A stretch of 59,616 bases of DNA from Oscillospiraceae bacterium. GTDB lineage: Bacteria > Bacillota > Clostridia > Oscillospirales > Oscillospiraceae. Both the position numbers and the translations under genes were made by a program. The stretch lies in the NCBI GenBank assembly GCA_015067885.1, contig SVLO01000011.1, positions 1 to 59,616 on the forward strand, written 5' to 3'. The notes under the pieces were generated by a model that was not told the DNA's origin, did no database searches, and worked only from the letters and a program-made list of their open reading frames with translations. This document shows, piece by piece, positions 36,543-45,807 of this stretch. Each line of letters begins with the position of its first letter. Position 1 is the stretch's first letter.

Positions 36543-37361
36543 ATGTACGAGCAATACAAAGACCTGGCCAAACGCATCCGCAGAAACTGTCTGCACATGG
36601 TGTATGTGGGCCAAAGCGGGCACATCGGCAGTATGCTGTCCGCAGCTGACATCATGGCCGTGCTGTACGGCGGTGGGTTCGTGAAAATCGACCCCAAAAA
36701 CCCCAAGGATCCCAACCGTGACCGCTTCATCCTGTCCAAGGGCCATGCCGGCGCTGTGGTGTACGCCACCCTGTGCGAGCTGGGCTTCTTCCCCAAGGAT
36801 TGGATGGACACCTACTACTGCGACAACGGCAAGCTCATGGGCCACATCAGCCACTACGTCCCTGGCGTGGAGTACTCCACCGGCTCCTTGGGCCATGGCC
36901 TGAACGTGTGCGTGGGCATGGCGCTGGCCGCCAAGGAGGCCGGCAAGCAGCACCGCGTGTACTGCATGATGTCCGACGGCGACTGCAACGAGGGTTCCAC
37001 CTGGGAGGCCATTATGTTCGCCGGTCAGCACCATTTGGAGAATTTGGTGGCCATCGTGGACTACAACCGCATTCAGGCCCTTGGCTTCTCCAAGGACATC
37101 TGCGATCTGGGCGACTTCGCCAACAAGGTCGCCATGTTCGGCTGGGCCACCAAGACCGTGGACGGCCACGACTTTATGGATCTGGAAAATACCTTCAAGG
37201 CTCTGCCTTTGGAGCCGGGCAAGCCCACCTTCATCGTGTGCAACACCATCAAGGGTAAGGGCGTGTCCTTCCTGGAAAACACCGTCGCCTCTCACTACTG
37301 GCACTTGACTGCCGAGCAGAAGACCGAGGCATGTAAGGAATTGGGGGTTGAAGAACTGTGA
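36543..37361 (+). CDS. Transketolase, N-terminal (TPP-binding) subunit
   Basis: A 272-residue protein from the ATG at 36543; AGGAGG lies 13 bases upstream, and the in-frame TTG at 36531 is too close to it. It is the N-terminal half of a split transketolase. It carries GHIGSMLSAADIMAVLY, SKGHAG, STGSLGHGLNV and the TPP motif DGDCNEGSTWEA...NRIQALG. With the next gene it should form a heterodimeric-type transketolase moving two-carbon units between sugar phosphates. The pair being inside a glycan-degradation region suggests a specialised copy. Confidence 0.9.
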   Translation: MYEQYKDLAKRIRRNCLHMVYVGQSGHIGSMLSAADIMAVLYGGGFVKIDPKNPKDPNRDRFILSKGHAGAVVYATLCELGFFPKDWMDTYYCDNGKLMGHISHYVPGVEYSTGSLGHGLNVCVGMALAAKEAGKQHRVYCMMSDGDCNEGSTWEAIMFAGQHHLENLVAIVDYNRIQALGFSKDICDLGDFANKVAMFGWATKTVDGHDFMDLENTFKALPLEPGKPTFIVCNTIKGKGVSFLENTVASHYWHLTAEQKTEACKELGVEEL

Positions 37362-38293
37362 GAACGATTTTTAACAAAGCTCTGCTTGAAATTGCCGAGA
37401 AGGATCCCCGCATCCACATGGTGCTGGCCGACATCGGTTACGGTGAGATTGAAGGCTTTGCCAAGGCCTTCCCCGAGCGCTACTACAACTGCGGCGTCAT
37501 GGAACAGCACATGACCGGTGTCGCCTGCGGCATCGCCATGGAGGGCAATGTGGCGGTCACCTACTCCATCGCCAACTTCCCCACCCTGCGCTGTCTGGAG
37601 CAGATCCGCAACGACGTGTGCTACCACAACGCCAACGTAAAGATCGTCAACATCGGCGGCGGCGTTTCCTACGGCCCTCTGGGCGTGTCCCACCACTCCA
37701 CCGAGGATATCGCCATCCTGCGCGCCCTGCCCAATATGGTGGTAGTGGTTCCCTGCGACAATTTCGAAGCCGAGGCCGCCACCCACGCCATCTTTGAGGA
37801 CTACGAAGGGCCTGTGTTCTATCGCTGCGGCTACAAAAACGAAAAGGACATCCACCATGTGGACAACTACAAGCAGCTGAACTTCCAGCTGGGTAAGGCC
37901 ATCACCGTGGAGGAGGGCGACGACTGCACCATCATCTTCTGCGGCCCCATTGGATTTGAGGCACAGAAGGCCGTGCTGGCTGCCCGGGAAAAGGGCATCA
38001 ACTGCCGCCTGATTTCCATGCACACCATCAAGCCCATTGACCGCGAGGCCATTGTCAAGGCTGCAAAGGAGACCGGCAAAATCATCACCGTGGAGGAGCA
38101 CAACCTCTCCGGCGGTCTGGGTTCCGCCGTGGCCGAGGTACTGGCCGACGAGGGTTGCCTGAATGTGAAGATGAAGCGCATGGCTCTGCCCGATGTGAAC
38201 GTCCACGAGGTGGGCTCTCAGCAGTGGCTGCGCGAGTATTACCACCTGACCGCCCCCTTCATCGAGGAAGAAATCTGCAATATCTGCAAGTAA
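37358..38293 (+). CDS. Transketolase, C-terminal subunit
   Basis: A 311-residue partner of the preceding gene, starting with GTG at 37358 that overlaps the upstream TGA, so the two are translationally coupled. It contains the pyrimidine-binding domain (NCGVMEQHMTGVACGIAMEG, YSIANFPTLRCLEQIRND) and the C-terminal transketolase domain (KIITVEEHNLSGGLGSAVAE). The glutamate of the VMEQ motif is the expected TPP-activating residue. Confidence 0.92.
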   Translation: MRTIFNKALLEIAEKDPRIHMVLADIGYGEIEGFAKAFPERYYNCGVMEQHMTGVACGIAMEGNVAVTYSIANFPTLRCLEQIRNDVCYHNANVKIVNIGGGVSYGPLGVSHHSTEDIAILRALPNMVVVVPCDNFEAEAATHAIFEDYEGPVFYRCGYKNEKDIHHVDNYKQLNFQLGKAITVEEGDDCTIIFCGPIGFEAQKAVLAAREKGINCRLISMHTIKPIDREAIVKAAKETGKIITVEEHNLSGGLGSAVAEVLADEGCLNVKMKRMALPDVNVHEVGSQQWLREYYHLTAPFIEEEICNICK

Positions 38294-38304
38294 TACAGCC
38301 AATA

Positions 38305-38327
38305 AGGGGCGCGTCCGCGCCCCTTTT
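38305..38327 (+). terminator. Terminator after the transketolase genes
   Basis: AGGGGCGCG, loop TCC, GCGCCCCTTTT: a compact GC-rich stem followed by four T's, 12 bases after the stop. The downstream SDR gene may depend on read-through or its own promoter. Confidence 0.75.
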
Positions 38328-38366
38328 GGTCTTTGATTTTCCGTATCATTGAAAGGAAGTTGTCCC

Positions 38367-39161
38367 ATGAAACGTTTGGAAAACAAAATTGTCGCCATCA
38401 CCGGCGCGGGCGGCGGCATCGGCCGTGTGGCCGCCGACATCTTTGCCAAGGAAGGCGCCACCGTCTGCATTCTGGAGCTGAAAGCGGACGCTGCCGATAA
38501 GGCCGCTGCCGAAATCACCGCCGCCGGCGGCAAGGCCTTCGCCTACCCCGTGGACATCTCCGATTGCGAGGCGGTCAAGGCCGTTTTCGAGCAGATCGAC
38601 GCCGACCACGGTGGCCTGGACGTGCTGTACAACAACGCCTCCGTCTTTCTGGGCGGTCGCGATGCCGGGGTGGCGGAGCTGGAGCCCACCATCTTTGACC
38701 GTGTGATGAAAATCAACCTGTACGGCACCTTCTACTGCTCCAAGTTCGCCATCCCCCTGATGAAAAAGCGGGGCGGCGGCTCCATCATCAACACCGGCTC
38801 CTCCGCCGCCGTCACCGGCGTACCCGGCTGTGACGCGTATACCGCCACCAAGGGCGGCACCCTGGCCATGACCCGCTCTATGGCCGTGGAGTACGGAACC
38901 TTCAACATCCGCACCAACATCATCTGCCCTGCCGCCATTCAGACCCCCATGGTGGCCGAGAGCAATTTGGACGACCCCAATTTCAGCGACAAGTTCTTCC
39001 GTGCCCGCATCACCCCCCTGCACCGCTGGGGCACTCCGGAGGAGATCGCCAAAACCGCCCTGTTCCTTGCCAGCGACGACGGCGCCTACATCAATGGCGC
39101 AGTCATCGTGGCCGACGGCGGCATTACCATCAACGGCAACGTCAACCCCGCCGGGCTGTAA
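38367..39161 (+). CDS. Short-chain dehydrogenase/reductase (SDR)
   Basis: A 264-residue classical SDR from the ATG at 38367, preceded by GAAAGGAAG. The cofactor motif TGAGGGIG is at residues 14-21, NNAS near 91, the catalytic serine in NTGSSAA, and the Y-x-x-x-K motif as YTATKGG. Length is typical. It probably oxidises or reduces a sugar or polyol linked to the adjacent transketolase. Repeat E starts two bases after its stop. Confidence 0.9.
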   Translation: MKRLENKIVAITGAGGGIGRVAADIFAKEGATVCILELKADAADKAAAEITAAGGKAFAYPVDISDCEAVKAVFEQIDADHGGLDVLYNNASVFLGGRDAGVAELEPTIFDRVMKINLYGTFYCSKFAIPLMKKRGGGSIINTGSSAAVTGVPGCDAYTATKGGTLAMTRSMAVEYGTFNIRTNIICPAAIQTPMVAESNLDDPNFSDKFFRARITPLHRWGTPEEIAKTALFLASDDGAYINGAVIVADGGITINGNVNPAGL

Positions 39162-39163
39162 CC

Positions 39164-39507
39164 CCTCCACCAACGGCGCGGAAATGGGGCCAACCGCAAA
39201 ACTGCACCCCCGAACCACCAAGCCGATGAAGGGCAAAACAAGAACTAAAAATGTTGCGTGAATGAAAGGTGGTGCGGTACCTCGACCATCCATTCGCGCA
39301 ACATTTTTTCGCTGTAACACAGCTTTTAACCTCATTACTCCCCTGCCGTTCCCTCTCCACCCCTCATTCATCCCACTAAAAAGCTTGTTTTGCCCCCTAA
39401 AATCAAGAATGGATTTCCTTACTATCCACCCCTCCCGTGCCCGGGATAGCCTCCATATCCATATAGGTTTAGGCGTGAGAATGGAGGGTCACGCGCCGCC
39501 TCCACCA
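39164..39507 (+). repeat. 344-bp intergenic repeat, copy E
   Basis: A 344-bp unit bounded by CCTCCACCA at 39164-39172 and 39499-39507. Main hairpin AAAAATGTTGCGTGAATG (39247-39264) with right arm 39291-39309. It starts two bases after the SDR stop codon and, like copy D, runs straight into a terminator. Confidence 0.85.
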
Positions 39508-39542
39508 AAATCGACAAGGTTCGACAGAGCCTTGTCGATTTT
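39507..39542 (+). terminator. Terminator after repeat E
   Basis: AAAATCGACAAGG, a ten-base loop, and CCTTGTCGATTTT form a 13-bp perfect stem directly joined to the CCTCCACCA boundary. Confidence 0.85.
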
Positions 39543-39633
39543 ACTTATTACCTCTTACTTCTTCCCTCTTCACTATTCTCTTTCAAAACTTGCCGATTTG
39601 GGTAATAAGGGGGGTCGCCCCCACAGCCCCACT

Positions 39634-39705
39634 CGTTACACGCCCCGTTACACGCCCCCTCATCCGTCTGCCCTTCGGGCAGCCACCTTCCCCCCGAGGG
39701 GAAGG
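39634..39705. repeat. REP-like intergenic hairpin block
   Basis: An exact tandem of the 12-mer CGTTACACGCCC (39634-39657) is followed by hairpins CTGCCCTTCGGGCAG (39668-39682) and CCTTCCCCCCGAGGGGAAGG (39686-39705). Blocks of this look are dispersed in many gut Clostridia genomes (from memory). The rest of 39543-39774 shows no gene. Confidence 0.6.
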
Positions 39706-39774
39706 TATAAGGACCGCGCTCCCAAAAACGCCGCCCTCATCACAAGAGAGGCGTGGGCCGATTTCCGTTATACA

Positions 39775-39816
39775 AAAACGCTGCGCAAAGAGCAGATACC
39801 CTTTGCGCAGCGTTTT
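39775..39816. terminator. Terminator of the 1842-residue secreted protein gene
   Basis: AAAACGCTGCGCAAAG and CTTTGCGCAGCGTTTT form a 16-bp perfect stem 18 bases beyond the minus-strand stop. It is symmetrical enough to work in both directions. Confidence 0.85.
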
Positions 39817-39833
39817 ATTTTTTTATGGCGCGA

Positions 39834-42800
39834 TTACTGCTTGTTCAGGGGCGTCCACACCCAGCGGCAGATAGCCACCTCTTCGCCGTTGATGGTAATG
39901 TACTTGATCGCCTCAAGGCTGAAGGTGCCAAGGGTAGAGGCGGGCTCCTCCGGCTCGTCGGGCTCCACGGGCACATCAGGCTCGTCGGGGTCCTCCGTTT
40001 CCGCCCTGGCGGTGACGGTCACGTTGACCGTGTGGGCCACGCCGTGGCTCTCGCCGTCCACGTCCAGCAGCTCCACAGAGATGGTGGCCTCGCCCGCCGT
40101 ACCCAGGGTCACGGCACCGGCGGAGGTCACGCTGACCACGTCGGAGTCGGAGCTGGTGTATCGGACCTGGGGCTGGGGCTTCTGACCCATCAGGCTTTGG
40201 CCGGTGAAGGCGGGACTCAGGGTCATGGTGTCGCCGGTATAGCCCTGCAGCTTGCCGGGCATACCGATGCTGTTGTAGGGCTTGGAAATGGTCAGGTTGT
40301 CCAGGCGGACGATGTAGTCCACGTTCTTCTCGCTGCGGCTGCGGGTTTGGATGCCGCAGGCCAGGCCGTTATAGAGCAGCTCCTCGGTGATCTCGTCGTA
40401 CGCAAAGACCAGCACGCCGGAGGCCGCATCGTTGGCCGGCTCCTGCTCGCCCTTGGTCCACATCTTCACCATGATTTCGCCCGGGGCCACGGCCACCTTG
40501 ACCGTGTACCAGCTATCCAGCTTGAAGGGCAGCTTGGTACCGGACGCATCGCTAACGTAGGTGTTCACCACCTCGCCGGTGCTGACGTTTTCACGCAGCC
40601 GCACGCCGTCGCCGCCGTCAATGTAGACCTGCGCCGACCCGGTCAGGGCGGGAGAAGCGCCTACAAAGGGATTGATCACCACACCGGGGACGGAGGAGCC
40701 GGTGGAGGTGGGCATATACAGGTCCATGGTCACGGAATAGGCGCCGGTGACCTCCTCGGTGGTGAAGTAGTTGGCCACCTTGTAGGTACTCAGCAGCTCC
40801 ACCATCTTGTTGCCGTCTTCCTGGATGATGTTGTACTCGGAGTTGTAGGTCTCCTTCCAGAACCAGCTGCCCTCGGTAAGGGTGTGGTAGCTGCTGCTGA
40901 AGCCGCTGTACTTGCTGTCCTTCCAGAAGGCATCGGTACCCACGGTGCGGTCCTCAAAGTCGTCCAGGCGCGCGATCCACTCGTTGTCGCCCACGTCGGC
41001 CCGCTGCTTGGTGATGATAAGGTTATCGAACCAAACGGTCTGCTCGGTCTCCTCCTGGCAGTTGATGGAGAAGCGGAAGCGGGTCTTGTTGTCGGTATCC
41101 ATCTCGGTGGCAAAAGCGCTGTACTGCCAGTTGGTGGGCTCTGTGGTGCCCTGCAGCCACACCTTGGCGTACATACCGCCGTCCACGCGGGCCAGCTTCA
41201 TGGTGTACCAGGCGCCGGGCTGGTGGCTCTCAAAGGTCGGGGAGTTCACGTAGTTGCCGGTGATGCCATCCACGTGCTGGGTATTGAAATCATCGGCACC
41301 CATCTGCATCATGGAGTAGATACCGGCATCGTGCCACATATTGACAAAGGTGGAGCATTTGGTGTTGTCAGGCACCTGATAGAAGTCGAACTGGGCGGTG
41401 TAGTCGCCAACCATATACGTGTCCACCACGCACCAGGCGGACAGGTCGTTCTTGCTGACCAACTGCAGGTACTGGTTGCCGTCGGCCTCCACAATGTTGT
41501 AGCCGGTTTGGGCCATGGAGCCGCCGGGAGCCACATAGCCGTGGTCAACCATCTCGTTAAAGAAGGTGTTGGTACCCACGGTGTAGTCCTCAAAGTCGTC
41601 CTGGAACAGCACCCGAGTCTCGCCCTCGCCGGTAATTTCGGCCGGGGCGTCCATAACGGTGTAGGCCACGGAAAGGCTCTTGCCGCCCAGGGTGGCGGTA
41701 GCGGTGACTTCACCGGTGGCGGTAAAGGTGAGCACACCGTCCTCATCCACGGTGGCGACGGAGGGGTCGCTGACCGTCCATTCCACCTGCTCGGCCATGG
41801 CCGTGGGGTTGACCACCAGGGGGGCCTTGACCTCCATACCCACGGAGGTGGTGCCGCCCTCACCCATGGTGATGGAGGCTCTGCGGGTAACGGTCACGTC
41901 ACCCAGGGTCACAGCGCTGCCGGTAAAGACGGCCGTGCCGCTGTTGGTGGCGGTGCCGCCCTCCACGGCGGTCCACTCGGTGGGCTCGGAATTGCTGGCC
42001 AGCCACGCCTTGGTATAGGTGGCGCCGTTGACCACGGCAACGCGCACCTTGACTTCCTTGCCCACGCGGACAACGCCCTGACCCGCGGCCAGCTCCACCA
42101 CGGTGCCGTTGGCGGCGGTGACGGTCAGCTCACCGCCGGCGGAGAAGGTGGCGGAGAAGTCCAGGGTGTGGGTGTTGGGCAGGTCGCTGACGGTCACATC
42201 CACGGTCTCGGGGGTGATCTCCTGCAGGGTGACCTGGGCGGCCTCCTCATTCAGCTCGGGCAGCTGGAACTGGGGGGCATCGGGGTCCAGGAACTTGCCG
42301 TTGATGGCGCGGAAGGTGACGTCGTACATGATGGTCAGCAGCTTGCCGTTCTGCAGCAGCTTGGCCGAGGGGTCGCCGGCGTCGTGGGGGGTGCGGTAGT
42401 AGTTGTAGTGTACCACCTCGGGCAGGGTAGCGTCCCAGCCGGCGTCGAAGTAGACCATCTGACCCTTGGTATCACGGGCGGGGCCGTTGGAGAAGGACCA
42501 GGTGGCAAAGGCGCGGTTCTCGTCGATGTAGGCCCAGCCGGGCTGCTGGACGTTACCGTCGATGGTGTGGATATGCTCCCAGCTGCGGCCGCGGTCGTAG
42601 GAGATGACCGCCTGGCCGTTGTCACGGACGAAGCCGTACACGGTGTCGCCGTCGGGGTCGGGGGCGATGAAGGACGGCTCGGTAAAGTCGGTGGTCTTAT
42701 CGGGGACGTAGTTGGGGATCTCGGTATCCGCAACGGTGTCCCAATGCTGGGTGTCCACGTTCCACTGCAGCAGCACGCCGGACACATGGGGGTGGGCGTA

Positions 42801-45362
42801 CATGGGGAACAAAATCTGTCCGTCGGAGAACACGGCGATGTCGCCGCGCTTGCCGCCGCCGTTGCCCAGGGCCTTGGAAACGATGCGCTGGGGTACGGAC
42901 CAGGTTTGGCCGCCATCGATGGAGTGCATCAGGAAGGTGCCGCGGAAGGTGCTGGTGCCGGACTCGTTGTAGTCGTTGCAGAAGAAGGTGAACAGCAGCA
43001 CCTCGTCCTCGGTGCCGTTGCCATCCATGTCGTAGTACATCAGACCCAGGTTGGCGTCACGGGCGTCGTTGAAGAAGGCGTAGTCCTGCACGCCGGTCTT
43101 GAGCAGCTCGTAGCGGTTATAGAGGTTGGGAGAAATGCCCCAATCCTGCAGCTCCTGCTGGTCAATGGTCAGAACGGGATCATCAAAGTCCCAGCTCTTG
43201 CCGTCGGCGCTGCCCTTCCAGATCTTCAGACGGCCGTAGCCCTCCGGGCAGTACTCGGTGTAGTGCAGGGTCTCACGGGCGGGCACGTGGGTCACGGACT
43301 CATAGGCACCGGCATAGACAGTGCCGTCCTTGGTGACCACGATATCGGCAAAGCGCAGGTTCAGGGGGGCCGCCGTCTGACCCACGGTCACGTCGTCGGT
43401 GTCTGGGGTGGTATTCTCCACCGTGGCCACGGTAACGGCCAGCGTATCGGGGGCCGTGGTCAGGTCGGCGCAGACCTCCGTCACGCTCTGCTGGATCAGC
43501 GCCATGTTGGCGTCGTCGTTGGTGTAGGCGGGGTCGCCGCTGAAGGTGGTACCCAAATCGGTCTTATCGGTGACCAGGAAGTCGCTCACCGCGTCGGCGG
43601 TGATGGCGGACAGATCCGCCTCGGGGAACAGCACCCGCAGCACCGTCATGGCGGCGGCCAGACGGCCGGCCTGCAGGGAAAGCTGATAGCCGTCACGGGT
43701 CAGGTTGTCGCCAAAGGCGGTGGCGCGCAGGCTCTGAATGGCGGCGCCCGTGGGGAACCAGCCGTCAAAGTCGGCGGCGTACCGGGCATCCTCGCCCACG
43801 ATGAACATATCCAGGCAGCCCACGATGGCGTTGTACATCAGGGCCTGGCTGCCGTCGTAATAGTCGTCAAAGTAATCTCTGCGGTTCTGGGTGTCCTGCT
43901 GATTGGCCGCGTTCATGTTCCAGTAGACCTTGGCCTCGGGCTGGGCGTCGGCCAGGTAGTCCAGCAGGTAGCGCAGGTCGCCGGCAAAGGTATTGTTCAT
44001 ACCGGCCGCCTCCACGCCCTGCTGCAGCACGATGATGTCCCAGTTCTCGCCCTCCACCACGTCGTTGATGGTGCTGGTGACGGCGGTATCGCCGGAGGCA
44101 TCGGCGTAGTAGCTGTAGTCCGCGGTGTTCATGGCCACGTTGTGGGCGTGGTAGCGCAGGGTGGCGTCGGTCATGGACAGATAGGCACTCTCTACGTCCT
44201 CGCCCACCAGGGCGGCCAGCTCGTCCAGATAATAGAAGGTGTCACGGCTGTAGCCGTTGCCGATGGACAGGATGCGCAGGGGCTGCTCCCCCGCCGTAGA
44301 GGCGGTGACGGTCAGGGCGGCACCGGCGGTGATACCGGTACTCTCACCGTCGATGGTAAGCAGCTCGGCGGTGACCGTACCCGTACCCGCGCCGTTCAGG
44401 GCCAGGTAACCGCCGGGGGTGGCACGGCCCAGGGCGGAGTCGGAAACGGTGTAGCTGAATCGGGGGGCCGGCTGCTGGGACAGCAGATCCTGGCCGGTGA
44501 AGGCGGGCTTCACATCCAGCCGGTCGCCCACCTGACCGCTCAGGGCGGACAGGGTCATGCTCTCATAGGGCTTGGCCATTTTCAGGTTGTCCAGCCGGGT
44601 GACCTGGGACACGCCTTCATAGTTGCGGGCGCGGTGCTGGATGTAGGGGGTCATGCCGCTGTCCAGCCGCTCCTGGGTAAAGCACTCGTGCTCGAACACG
44701 ATGACGCCGGCGGCGGAATCGTCGGCAGGCTCCGCCTCACCCTGGGGCCAGGACTTCAGAATGAACTTGCCCGCTTCCACGGATATTTTAATGGTGTACC
44801 AGGTATCGTAAGGCACCGTCATGGTGGTACCGTCCGCCTTGGTCACATAGGTTTCCACCTTGGAACCGGTGCTGACGTACTCCACCAGGCGCACGCCGTA
44901 AGGCTCGGCATAGGCCACGACGGAGGCAGGCAGACTGGGGGACACTCCGGTGAACATCTGCATAGCCAGGCCGGGAACCGAGGAGGTGGATTTCTGCATT
45001 GCGAAGTCAAAGCTCAGGGACCAGGCGCCGGAAATCTCGGGCAGGTTGATGTAGTTGGGCGTGGTGTTCACGCTGACCAGCTCCAGCACCTTGTTGTCGC
45101 CTTCCTCCACGATATTATAGGTGGAGTAGGTGTCACTGCCGTAGACACCGTGGCTGCTGCTGGTGACCTTACCGTACCGGGTGTTGCCCCAGAAGGTGTC
45201 GGTACCCGTGGTGTAGCTGCTGAAGTCGTCGTTGCGCACGACCCACTCGCTGCTGCCCACGCTGCTTGCCGCGGCGGCGGGGGTAGCCACCGCAGGCACC
45301 ATGCCAAGGCACAGCGCCAGGGCCAACATCGCGGAAAGTATCTTGTTGAATTTCCGTTTCAT
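39834..45362 (-). CDS. Giant secreted SGNH-like / propeller / lectin-like protein
   Basis: An 1842-residue exported protein from the ATG at 45362 (GGGAGGAATACGT upstream). It has a signal peptide (about 1-31). Approximate order: lectin-like jelly roll (35-275), Ig-like domain, SGNH-like DUF4886-type domain (365-620; LRILSIGNGYSRDTFYYL and WDIIVLQQGVEAAG), BNR propeller (640-1020; SIDGGQTW, SYDRGRSW), bacterial Ig-like domains, two further jelly rolls (1250-1740), a last Ig-like domain and an acidic PDEPDVPVEPDEPEEP linker. The three jelly rolls each begin with a DDF-x3-T-x-GT motif, so they are internal repeats. Unlike its neighbours it has no SLH repeats and no LPxTG, so surface retention is unclear. 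It probably binds and deacylates a glycan; this is inference. Confidence 0.8.
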   Translation of the reverse strand: MKRKFNKILSAMLALALCLGMVPAVATPAAAASSVGSSEWVVRNDDFSSYTTGTDTFWGNTRYGKVTSSSHGVYGSDTYSTYNIVEEGDNKVLELVSVNTTPNYINLPEISGAWSLSFDFAMQKSTSSVPGLAMQMFTGVSPSLPASVVAYAEPYGVRLVEYVSTGSKVETYVTKADGTTMTVPYDTWYTIKISVEAGKFILKSWPQGEAEPADDSAAGVIVFEHECFTQERLDSGMTPYIQHRARNYEGVSQVTRLDNLKMAKPYESMTLSALSGQVGDRLDVKPAFTGQDLLSQQPAPRFSYTVSDSALGRATPGGYLALNGAGTGTVTAELLTIDGESTGITAGAALTVTASTAGEQPLRILSIGNGYSRDTFYYLDELAALVGEDVESAYLSMTDATLRYHAHNVAMNTADYSYYADASGDTAVTSTINDVVEGENWDIIVLQQGVEAAGMNNTFAGDLRYLLDYLADAQPEAKVYWNMNAANQQDTQNRRDYFDDYYDGSQALMYNAIVGCLDMFIVGEDARYAADFDGWFPTGAAIQSLRATAFGDNLTRDGYQLSLQAGRLAAAMTVLRVLFPEADLSAITADAVSDFLVTDKTDLGTTFSGDPAYTNDDANMALIQQSVTEVCADLTTAPDTLAVTVATVENTTPDTDDVTVGQTAAPLNLRFADIVVTKDGTVYAGAYESVTHVPARETLHYTEYCPEGYGRLKIWKGSADGKSWDFDDPVLTIDQQELQDWGISPNLYNRYELLKTGVQDYAFFNDARDANLGLMYYDMDGNGTEDEVLLFTFFCNDYNESGTSTFRGTFLMHSIDGGQTWSVPQRIVSKALGNGGGKRGDIAVFSDGQILFPMYAHPHVSGVLLQWNVDTQHWDTVADTEIPNYVPDKTTDFTEPSFIAPDPDGDTVYGFVRDNGQAVISYDRGRSWEHIHTIDGNVQQPGWAYIDENRAFATWSFSNGPARDTKGQMVYFDAGWDATLPEVVHYNYYRTPHDAGDPSAKLLQNGKLLTIMYDVTFRAINGKFLDPDAPQFQLPELNEEAAQVTLQEITPETVDVTVSDLPNTHTLDFSATFSAGGELTVTAANGTVVELAAGQGVVRVGKEVKVRVAVVNGATYTKAWLASNSEPTEWTAVEGGTATNSGTAVFTGSAVTLGDVTVTRRASITMGEGGTTSVGMEVKAPLVVNPTAMAEQVEWTVSDPSVATVDEDGVLTFTATGEVTATATLGGKSLSVAYTVMDAPAEITGEGETRVLFQDDFEDYTVGTNTFFNEMVDHGYVAPGGSMAQTGYNIVEADGNQYLQLVSKNDLSAWCVVDTYMVGDYTAQFDFYQVPDNTKCSTFVNMWHDAGIYSMMQMGADDFNTQHVDGITGNYVNSPTFESHQPGAWYTMKLARVDGGMYAKVWLQGTTEPTNWQYSAFATEMDTDNKTRFRFSINCQEETEQTVWFDNLIITKQRADVGDNEWIARLDDFEDRTVGTDAFWKDSKYSGFSSSYHTLTEGSWFWKETYNSEYNIIQEDGNKMVELLSTYKVANYFTTEEVTGAYSVTMDLYMPTSTGSSVPGVVINPFVGASPALTGSAQVYIDGGDGVRLRENVSTGEVVNTYVSDASGTKLPFKLDSWYTVKVAVAPGEIMVKMWTKGEQEPANDAASGVLVFAYDEITEELLYNGLACGIQTRSRSEKNVDYIVRLDNLTISKPYNSIGMPGKLQGYTGDTMTLSPAFTGQSLMGQKPQPQVRYTSSDSDVVSVTSAGAVTLGTAGEATISVELLDVDGESHGVAHTVNVTVTARAETEDPDEPDVPVEPDEPEEPASTLGTFSLEAIKYITINGEEVAICRWVWTPLNKQ

Positions 45363-45573
45363 ACGTATTCCTCCCATTTTCAGCAACCATCCCGGTTGCT
45401 ATCCTCTCATTGTATAGATTACACTATTTTTCCCGAAAATACAAGCCACTTTTGCAGGTCAATTACCACATTCTCCGCCCGCGACGTTGCTCAAACCGGA
45501 CATCTTTTCGCGGTACATGGCCGAATCTGTGTTTCCGGCACATCACGGCCACCGCCCCACTCTTGCCGCCTCA

Positions 45574-45648
45574 TTATTCGATTGCGCCAAATGTCGGATT
45601 TTTCCGTCTTTTTGTAGAATAGACACTCAAAGCCAAAGAAGGTATAAT
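45574..45648 (+). promoter_or_regulatory. AraC-operon promoter with upstream activator element
   Basis: TTATTCGATTGCGCCA at 45574-45589 lies exactly 30 bases before TAGACA (45620-45625), which is 17 bases before TATAAT (45643-45648). The same 16-mer, the same 30-base gap and the same TAGACA-17-TATAAT promoter occur upstream of the SGNH esterase gene at 52861-52935. Confidence 0.75.
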
Positions 45649-45807
45649 GTATATACTATCGTATCACGCAGTTCCTCCTGCAACCAAAAATATAAAACCT
45701 CGGACCATTTTTATAACATTGCAAGCCCCGATTATGATATCCTTTTCCTATAAACTTGAATACGTCCTCGCTAAAATTTGTACACCGCGCACAAAGGAGG
45801 TGCCACC

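Noticed and set aside
189-39309. CRISPR-like array from regularly shared repeats
   Set aside because: The repeats are dispersed over 39 kb, about 344 bp long, and not arrayed with spacers.
39753-45617. 1954-codon open frame on the plus strand
   Set aside because: It is the antisense shadow of the 1842-residue secreted protein; glycine/valine/histidine-rich with no recognisable domain.
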